Assembly: GCA_937975765.1 (NCBI GenBank)
Contig: CALJUR010000051.1
Coordinates: 1 to 7,930 of the forward strand
DNA length: 7,930 nt
Source of the DNA: an uncultured Myxococcales bacterium
GTDB lineage: Bacteria > Myxococcota_A > UBA9042 > DTJE01
Reading direction: 5' to 3'
In this document: piece after piece, positions 1 to 4,292 of the stretch
Position numbering within the stretch: the stretch's first letter is position 1
Layout of the letters: the number at the start of each line of letters is the position of its first letter
Program-made: the position numbers and the translations under genes
Notes under the pieces: generated by a model
What the model was told of the DNA's origin: nothing
Database searches by the model: none
Seen by the model: the letters and a program-made list of their open reading frames with translations, nothing else

Positions 1-237
1 GGCACCCTGACCGAGATCGCGATGGCGTGGCAGATGCGCCGGCTCGTTCTCGCGTTCCGAGGGCAGGGTTGGAGTGGCCGTCTGGCCGACCAGCGGGTCG
101 ATGGCCGCACCCGTTACGCGGACATGGACGACGATCGCGTCCACGGTTTCGACGACGCCGAGCAGGCAATCGAACTGATTCGCGTCCTCCTGCCGCGGTA
201 CGGGGCTGGCTACGCCGGGATCGTCAGAAGGCGGTAG
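1..237 (+). CDS. C-terminal part of a SLOG/LOG-fold (TIGR00725-like) nucleotide-binding protein
   Basis: The reading frame is open from base 1 and ends at TAG 235-237, so only the last 78 residues of a longer protein are present. It begins with GTLTEIAMAWQ, which matches the end of the family motif GGxGTxxE-(L/I)-A-x-A-W of LOG/'lysine decarboxylase'-like Rossmann proteins. QGWSGRLAD and a late GFDDAEQAIELI segment follow, corresponding to the TIGR00725-type layout 'G-W-(A/S)-G-x-L ... V-x-x-A-x-(T/D)-x-E-E-A'. Members bind nucleotides or nucleotide-derived ligands. SLOG proteins have been proposed as sensors or processors of nucleotide signals in bacterial conflict systems, often beside SLATT membrane effectors (Burroughs and colleagues). 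The next gene here is SLATT-like, which supports that reading. The catalytic GG and the whole N-terminal half lie outside the window. A housekeeping cytokinin-riboside phosphoribohydrolase-like enzyme is the main alternative. Confidence 0.72.
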   Translation, partial: GTLTEIAMAWQMRRLVLAFRGQGWSGRLADQRVDGRTRYADMDDDRVHGFDDAEQAIELIRVLLPRYGAGYAGIVRRR

Positions 238-332
238 GCGCGGTTCCGCGATAGGTACAACGACCCGACCAGCAAGTTTTTAACCAGCACGTTTCTTGCG
301 GGCTGACCGGCTCCGAGTTACCGTTGTAGGCG
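238..332. other. 95-base gap between the SLOG-like and SLATT-like genes
   Basis: No gene fits here. A short palindrome (CGCGGTTCCGCG, 239-250) follows the SLOG-like stop, but its loop is too small and it has no T-run, so I do not call it a terminator. GCAAG (272-276) and CTTGC (295-299) could pair across an 18-base loop in a relatively AT-rich stretch that includes a run of T. This is weak evidence for a regulatory structure or internal promoter. I cannot identify a convincing -35/-10 pair. The ribosome binding site before the ATG at 333 is poor (TAGG at 327-330). Confidence 0.3.
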
Positions 333-995
333 ATGGACGTGACGTCGACAGGGACAGCAAGCGAAACAAAGGGGAACGCCGCGTCCAACGAGACGTCGAG
401 GGAATTTCGGGTTCTCGACCAGATGCTCACGGCGCACTCGATCCTGGCGGATCGGTTTACGCGGCGAGCCCTGGTTCTGGACCTCCTGTTGCTCGCGGCA
501 TCTGTCGTTTTCTGCGCAACGGCCTTTGCGGGCGACGATGCGTTTGCGGCCCTTGGATTCGATGCCGCCGCGGCACGGTTGACCCTGCGAATCGCGTCGG
601 TTGTGGCGTTCTTCTGCTCGGTCGCCAGCCTTCGCGTCGACTGGAAGGGACGCGCTGCCAAGCACCGGGAAGCGGTCAGCAGACTGCACCCGGTGATCGC
701 GCTGTTCCGGCAGGCGCGATTGCACGACGGATCCTGGCCTGCCGACCGTCAGCACGAGTTGCACGGTGCCTACTGGGTCGCCAACGGCAATATCGTCGCC
801 ATTCCGGACGACCAGTTTCTGGCGTTGAAGGCGCGCCACTTGCGCAAGGTGGAACTCAGCAAGCTGGCTTCGCGCTTCCCGGCATGCCCCCTGTTCGTCC
901 TGAAGGTGAGGCTTGCGTTTGCCGCGCTTCGCCCGTGCTCATCGAAACCGGCCAAGACGACGGAGAAACAGGAAGGTGGAGACAGCGCTGGTTGA
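333..995 (+). CDS. SLATT-domain-like two-transmembrane effector protein
   Basis: A 220-aa protein. A charged N-terminal helix (about residues 20-45) precedes two hydrophobic segments, roughly 46-66 (LVLDLLLLAASVVF core) and 84-101 (TLRIASVVAFFCSVASL). A soluble part follows, starting with a WKGRAAKHREAVSRL helix. Near 157-192 is a block, IPDDQFLALKARHLRKVELSK followed by a Pro-rich end, which resembles the conserved 'I-P-x-x-x-F-x-x-L-K-x-x-H-x-x-K-x-x-L-S' region I associate with SLATT-like proteins. SLATT (SMODS and SLOG-associating 2TM) proteins are predicted pore-forming effectors in the inner membrane, triggered by a partner that senses or makes a nucleotide signal. The SLOG-like gene upstream is the expected partner. 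The start at ATG 333 has a weak Shine-Dalgarno; GTG 339 is an alternative. The last 20 bases overlap the next gene, implying translational coupling. The 2TM architecture is seen directly; pore formation and cell-suicide function are inferred. Confidence 0.65.
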   Translation: MDVTSTGTASETKGNAASNETSREFRVLDQMLTAHSILADRFTRRALVLDLLLLAASVVFCATAFAGDDAFAALGFDAAAARLTLRIASVVAFFCSVASLRVDWKGRAAKHREAVSRLHPVIALFRQARLHDGSWPADRQHELHGAYWVANGNIVAIPDDQFLALKARHLRKVELSKLASRFPACPLFVLKVRLAFAALRPCSSKPAKTTEKQEGGDSAG

Positions 996-1620
996 CCGGG
1001 ATCGACTGGCGGCGACCTACCTGTCTGCCAAGTCGTTCGTTCGCGCCCAGGGCTTCGGTCCGGAGATCGCATGGCAGGAGTCACGCGCCCTCGCGGCCGT
1101 CGATGAGCCGACCTTCCTCGCCGAGGCTGCATGGGTGATCCTGTCGTCCGGGATGCGCGAGAAGGTGGTGCGGTCGAAGTTCCCCGCTATCTCGTCTGCG
1201 TTCTTGCACTGGGATGGCGCAGTCGCGATCGATTCTGCGCGCGACCAGTGTCGGTCGGCCGCTCTTCGTGTTTTCAACCACGACGCGAAGATCGAAGGGA
1301 TCCTAGAGGTTGCCGCCCACGTGGCATCCAACGGGTTTGACTTCGTGCGGACGCGGCTTGGTGTTGAGGGACCCTTCTACCTTCGCAGGTTCCCGTTCGT
1401 GGGCCCCGTCACCGCGTTGCACCTGGCCAAGAACCTCGGAATGGACATCGTGAAACCCGACCGTCACCTCGTGAGGATCGCGGGAGCGGCTGGATTCGAG
1501 ACGCCCGAAACGATGTGTCGAGTGATTGCCAGAGGGATTGGCGAGCGCCTGAGCGTCGTCGACGTCGTCCTGTGGAGGTTCGCCACGCTCAGACCGGACT
1601 ACATCGCATTCTTCGCGTGA
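976..1620 (+). CDS. HhH-GPD-like DNA glycosylase-type protein
   Basis: I start this 214-aa protein at GTG 976, with GGAG at 962-965. The longer frame from TTG 913 only adds an Arg-rich, non-protein-like leader read out of the SLATT gene. The diagnostic region is a helix-hairpin-helix at about residues 137-151 (LRRFPFVGPVTALHLAKNLG), followed by KPDRHLVRIA. D162 lies where endonuclease III and its relatives carry the catalytic aspartate (the 'V-D-T-H' position). The position of the catalytic lysine of bifunctional enzymes is Val here, which suggests a monofunctional glycosylase or a binding-only protein. No CxxxxxxCxxC FeS motif follows. The N-terminal half is helical and unfamiliar to me. The overlap with the SLATT gene stop implies one transcript and coupled translation. 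It could excise modified bases from invading DNA or act as a DNA sensor for the cassette; both are inferences. Confidence 0.68.
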   Translation: METALVDRDRLAATYLSAKSFVRAQGFGPEIAWQESRALAAVDEPTFLAEAAWVILSSGMREKVVRSKFPAISSAFLHWDGAVAIDSARDQCRSAALRVFNHDAKIEGILEVAAHVASNGFDFVRTRLGVEGPFYLRRFPFVGPVTALHLAKNLGMDIVKPDRHLVRIAGAAGFETPETMCRVIARGIGERLSVVDVVLWRFATLRPDYIAFFA

Positions 1621-1624
1621 TCCG

Positions 1625-1933
1625 CTACTCGAACATGTCCCTTACTGCGTCGAGGTCTCCACCCCGAAACGCTGCTTCCAGACGGTCCGTGAGGCGCCGC
1701 AGGTGCTCGGCCAGGCGGACTCGGTCCTGGCTGCCGGCCGCTCCGAGGTGCGGATCGACGTAATCGGACTGTCCGGTAGTTTCCGGAATGGGCGCTCGTA
1801 CGCGATCGGCAGCCGTCCGGCAAAGATGAATCAGCATGTCCGCCCTGCTGAGCCGCCCCTCGTAGCCGGCGAATGCCTCGACCGCGAGTGCCTCGACGTG
1901 ATAGTCCGCGCCGGTCGGGACCGAGATCCCGAA
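1625..1933 (-). pseudogene. C-terminal remnant of a CD-NTase/OAS-type nucleotidyltransferase
   Basis: The minus-strand frame ending at the TAG complementary to 1625-1627 reads like a real protein only over about 100 codons, roughly 1933 down to 1625. Its start, GISVPTGADYHVEALAVEAF, is followed by ADRVRAPIPETTGQ, SDYVDPHLG, an Arg/Leu-rich helix and a terminal RDMFE. This pattern (Y-H-x-E-x-L early, 'P-I-x-x-T-G ... V-D-x-x-L-G', helix, aromatic end) resembles the C-terminal helical domain of SMODS/CD-NTase and OAS-like nucleotidyltransferases, which make cyclic or linear oligonucleotide signals. The GS...DxD catalytic half would lie to the right but is absent. Beyond about 1935 the frame becomes Arg/Pro/Ser-rich antisense of the phage helicase. 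The gene converges on the HhH gene with stops four bases apart. The family call rests on pattern memory from a fragment; it may be another helical protein. Confidence 0.48.
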
Positions 1934-1945
1934 CGACGAGGAGGG
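1905..1945. other. Junction between defence-like DNA and phage-derived DNA
   Basis: Two genes lose their 5' parts at the same place. The minus-strand nucleotidyltransferase-like protein makes sense only up to about 1933-1939. The plus-strand helicase makes sense only from about 1929 and meets an in-frame TAG at 1902-1904. Base composition also shifts here, with higher GC to the right. I place the breakpoint at about 1925-1940. I see no insertion sequence, tRNA end or clear attachment-site repeat. A deletion or inversion, a recombination product or an assembly misjoin could each produce this. Confidence 0.6.
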
Positions 1946-2738
1946 ACGCAAGCGGCTGACGTCGATCTTCCTGGCGGCCGAGCTGATCGTGCTGCTGGAC
2001 AACATCAAGGACATCGTCCAGGGCTCGGCGCTGGCGGCGGCGCTGACGTCGGAGTGGTGGAGCGACCGCATCCTGCGCGAGTCGAGGATGGTCCGTCTGC
2101 CGGTCCGGTGCCTGTGGCTCGCGACGGGCAACAACCCGTCCGCGAAGCACGAGATGGTGCGGCGGATCGTTCGCATCCGGCTCGATACGAAGCTGGAGCG
2201 GCCCGCGGACCGGCCGCGGGAGTCGTTCCGTTTCCCGGACCTGAAGGGATGGGTACGGGAGAACCGGGGGGAACTGGTCCACGCGGCCCTGACGCTCGTG
2301 CGGGCCTGGCAGCGCGCGGGCTCGCCGTCCGGGACGCGCAACCTCGGGTCGTACGAGGCGTGGTCCTCGGTGATGGGCGGGCTCCTGGAGGTCGCGGGCA
2401 TTCCCGGCTTCCTTTCGAACCTGGACGAGTTCCGGGGCGAGACGGACTCGGAGGAGGAGGGGAACCAGGCCTTCGTGACCGCGTGGCACGACAAGTTCGG
2501 GGACGCGGTCGTGGGCGTGTCGGAGTTGCTGCCCCTGGCCACGGCGGACCTGAACCTGGGCGACGGGACCGAGCGGTCGCAGAAGACGCGGCTGGGGCGC
2601 CACCTCGGTCGGCTGCGCGACCGCGTGGTCGCGGGGTACCGGGTTTGCCGGGCGGGGAAGGACGGGCGAGGGGGGACGATCCGCTGGCACCTGGAGGACG
2701 CGCCCGTTCCGCCGTCGGCGCCGGACTCGGGTCTTGAT

Positions 2739-2995
2739 GCAGACGTGCGCAGACGTGGGGATGAAGAACGTCTGCACGATGCAACCATCGGAACGGACGA
2801 AGGAATCGAGTACGTAGCAGACGTTGCAGACGTGATCCCCAATACGCAGGTGCGATCGTACGCACCCACGTGCGCGCATGCACCTGCGAATGAGGGAGCA
2901 ACCCGACTCCACGTCTGCGACGTCTGCGAGGGGGACTCAACCAGCGGAAACGACACCGAAACGGTTTGCAGACGTGCGACGGACGCGACGTCTGC
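2739..2995. repeat. Iteron-like array of nine GCAGACGT sites (candidate replication origin)
   Basis: The 8-mer GCAGACGT occurs on the plus strand at 2739, 2749, 2817, 2826 and 2968. Its complement ACGTCTGC occurs at 2768, 2911, 2920 and 2988. Three pairs are tandem with 9- or 10-base spacing. The sites start in all three codon phases of the host gene, so a repeated peptide does not explain them. Elsewhere in the window I found only two other copies (4928 and 5114), both encoding Tyr-Val-Cys in the terminase. GC drops locally (about 52% in the 60 bases from 2761). Repeated sites inside the 3' part of a replication gene recall phage origins such as the lambda ori within gene O. Origin function is inferred; autoregulatory operators are the alternative. 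Confidence 0.6.
2845..2888. repeat. Inverted repeat at the centre of the GCAGACGT array
   Basis: CGCAGGTGC (2845-2853) and GCACCTGCG (2880-2888) form a perfect 9-bp inverted repeat with a 26-base spacer. Inside it, GGTGCG (2849-2854) can instead pair with CGCACC (2861-2866) across a 6-base loop. The spacer also holds short palindromes (CACGTG, TGCGCGCA, GCATGC). The structure sits in the only long gap of the iteron array (2834-2910), which makes a cruciform or hairpin at an origin core plausible. Confidence 0.5.
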
Positions 2996-3112
2996 GGGAG
3001 TTCTGCGGCCGGGGTGCGACGGCACGGCCGGGGCTGCGGGTTCGAACGCGAAGCTCCACGCCCTGGACGTGGACTTCCCGGAACTCGACGGGCTGGTGGG
3101 GGGAGGGGAGGC

Positions 3113-3487
3113 ATGAGGCTCGGGCAGATCCTCGAACACCTCCGCGAGTCCGGGGGCGTCGTGACGCTGGACGCCGCCGGGCGCGTGCGGTGCGCGGGCA
3201 ACGCTGCGGTCATGTCGGAGGCGGTCGTGCAGGTCCTGATGGCCCGGGAGGAAGAAGTCCGGGCCTACCTGCAGGAGGAACGCGCGGCGACGCTCGCGGG
3301 GACGACCACGCGGTCGCACGGGTGGTGCGCGCGGTGCGGACGGGTGGTGTGGGAGGGCATGGGCGCGGAGCGGCTGCCGGTCGGCGACCTGGTCTGCGGG
3401 GACTGCCTCGGACCCTGGGACATCGAGGCGGGGTCGGTGCCGGTCGACGGGTCGGGAGACACCACGCGCCTGGAGGGATCCCGATAA
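3113..3487 (+). CDS. Small protein: TubC_N-like helical domain plus CxxC/CxxC zinc ribbon
   Basis: A 124-aa protein starting at ATG 3113, behind a strong GGGAGGGGAGG (3101-3111), with ATGA overlap of the helicase stop. Residues 1-55 (LGQILEHLRESGGVVTLDA, then GRVRCAGN and an Ala/Val/Glu-rich helix ending VRAYL) follow the helix-strand-strand-helix plan of the TubC N-terminal docking-like domain. That domain also occurs in small phage proteins of unknown role. Residues 72-98 carry C72-A-R-C75 and C95-G-D-C98, a likely zinc ribbon. The tail is polar. Its coupling to the helicase gene suggests a role in phage DNA replication or in protein docking at the replication complex. The function is not known and I assign no name. 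The zinc-site cysteines are seen directly; the TubC_N resemblance is a pattern match. Confidence 0.66.
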   Translation: MRLGQILEHLRESGGVVTLDAAGRVRCAGNAAVMSEAVVQVLMAREEEVRAYLQEERAATLAGTTTRSHGWCARCGRVVWEGMGAERLPVGDLVCGDCLGPWDIEAGSVPVDGSGDTTRLEGSR

Positions 3488-3686
3488 GGCTGGCGTGGTC
3501 GGGGAGTCCCCCCCCGCTCCCATGGGTCCTAGGAGGACCGGTGGCGTACCGGGGGTGCGGACGGCGGCGGGCAGTCCGTAGCGGTGGACCCTGATTTATT
3601 GCGGCGCCAATGGCGCGAAACGTGGCGCCAATGGCGTCAATGGCGCCAGCGGCGTGAACGCCCTGGCGGGAAACGTGGAGGACGCG
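3488..3686. promoter_or_regulatory. Non-coding structured stretch before the terminase genes
   Basis: I find no gene in these 199 bases. The stretch holds an eight-C run (3508-3515). It also has a perfect stem GGTCCT(3525-3530)/AGGACC(3534-3539) with a 3-base loop, and an overlapping stem CCGGT(3538-3542)/ACCGG(3548-3552) with a 5-base loop. A short AT-rich patch (TGATTTATT, about 3591-3599) and the 13-mer repeats come next, ahead of the small-terminase ribosome binding site. It is the only sizeable untranslated gap in the phage-like gene run, so a promoter, operator or DNA-packaging recognition site is expected here. No specific promoter can be supported. Confidence 0.45.
3603..3654 (+). repeat. 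Three spaced copies of a 13-mer just upstream of the small terminase gene
   Basis: GGCGCCAATGGCG occurs identically at 3603-3615 and 3624-3636, 21 bases apart. A third copy at 3642-3654 matches 11 of 13 bases. The shorter CAATGGCG is repeated at 3608, 3629 and 3638. The spacing is near two helical turns, so a protein could bind copies on one DNA face. In lambda, repeated R sites (cosB) bound by the small terminase Nu1 lie beside the nu1 gene. By analogy this may be a packaging-site element or an autoregulatory operator. The analogy is inference. Confidence 0.55.
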
Positions 3687-4292
3687 ATGGGACGCAAGGC
3701 GACGGACGGAAGCCGCTACAGCATCGCGGAGGGCGCGGCGGCCCTGGGGGTGTCGGAGCGGACGTTCGACCGGATGCGGGCGCGGGGCCAGGTCGTGAAC
3801 CTCCCCGACGGCTCCCTGGACGTGGCCGCGACCATCGCGCGGCGCAACGCGACGACGGACCCCTTGCGCGGCGGGAGGCCCGACAGGGTGTTCGCGGGGG
3901 CGGCGCCCCTGCCCGAGCCCCCGGCCGTGCCACAGCGCCGGCCAGTGCCCGCCGTGGAACGGGCGCTCGACGACCGGGGCGACGTGGGCCTGACCGGTGC
4001 GCCCGGGGACGCCGGAAAACTGCTGCGGGCCCGGGTCCTGTCCGAGGCGGTCAAGGCGAAGCTGGGCCAGCTTCGGCTGCGGGAGCGCACCGGGGAGCTG
4101 ATCCCCAAGGCCCAGGCGGTGCAGGTCTACGCGGACACGCTGGCCGCGGCCCGGGCGACGCTCGAAGGCATGCCGCTGCGTCTGGCGCACCGGCTGGTAG
4201 GTCTGGACGCCGTCGGCATCCGGGCCGCGCTCCAGGCCGAGGTAGAGGCGATTCTGAAGGAGATGGCGAATGGACTCGACGCTGCTGGATGA
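3687..4292 (+). CDS. Phage terminase small subunit (Nu1-like)
   Basis: A 201-aa protein. I prefer ATG 3687, with GGAGG at 3677-3681 and a 5-base spacer, over GTG 3654, which overlaps the repeat and adds 11 unconserved-looking residues. Residues 12-34 (SIAEGAAALGVSERTFDRMR) form a winged helix-turn-helix of the kind Nu1 uses to bind the packaging site. A Pro-rich linker (about 60-95) separates this from a helical C-terminal region (LLRARVLSEAVKAKLGQLRL, then GELIP, then ATLEGMPLRLAHRL), typical of Nu1-type small subunits ahead of GpA terminases. The small subunit recognises viral DNA and recruits the large subunit to form the packaging motor. The gene overlaps the large-subunit start by 23 bases, so the two are translationally coupled. 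Position directly before a GpA-type gene strongly supports the call. Confidence 0.83.
   Translation: MGRKATDGSRYSIAEGAAALGVSERTFDRMRARGQVVNLPDGSLDVAATIARRNATTDPLRGGRPDRVFAGAAPLPEPPAVPQRRPVPAVERALDDRGDVGLTGAPGDAGKLLRARVLSEAVKAKLGQLRLRERTGELIPKAQAVQVYADTLAAARATLEGMPLRLAHRLVGLDAVGIRAALQAEVEAILKEMANGLDAAG

Larger units (their letters stand above)
1929..3116 (+). pseudogene. 5'-truncated phage/plasmid primase-helicase ATPase, C-terminal part
   Basis: The frame is open from 1905 and its first usable start is GTG 1989, which falls inside the conserved core. The gene has therefore lost its 5' end. Sense begins with DEEGRKRLTSIFL, then a Walker B-like strand ELIVLLDN, then a sensor/motif-C-like LWLATGNN (residues 43-49 counted from 1989), then RRIVRIRLDTKLERP with candidate arginine fingers. 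LRAW/GSYEAW helices follow. A likely winged-helix end runs from TRLGRHLGRLRD to TIRWHLE (about 200-235). These are features of SF3/AAA+ replicative helicases fused to or acting with phage primases. The Walker A/P-loop and any primase domain would lie upstream and are missing. From about residue 251 the tail is compositionally odd and carries the GCAGACGT array. The stop overlaps the next start as ATGA. A short GTG-initiated product could still be made but should lack ATPase activity. Confidence 0.72.

Noticed and set aside
239..250. Palindrome CGCGGTTCCGCG after the SLOG-like gene as a terminator
   Set aside because: Stem is only four to five pairs with a two- to four-base loop and no T-run follows.
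913..975. TTG start giving the HhH protein a 21-residue longer N-terminus
   Set aside because: The extra residues are a run of Arg and Pro from out-of-frame reading of the SLATT gene; GTG 976 has a suitable GGAG upstream.
2739..2995. CRISPR array
   Set aside because: The repeat unit is only 8 bases, occurs in both orientations and has irregular spacing of 9 to 85 bases; no cas genes.
1940..3523. Right-hand part of the long minus-strand frame that contains the nucleotidyltransferase remnant
   Set aside because: Beyond about 1935 it reads as Ser/Arg/Pro-rich antisense of the helicase and zinc-ribbon genes; only the 1625-1933 part is protein-like.
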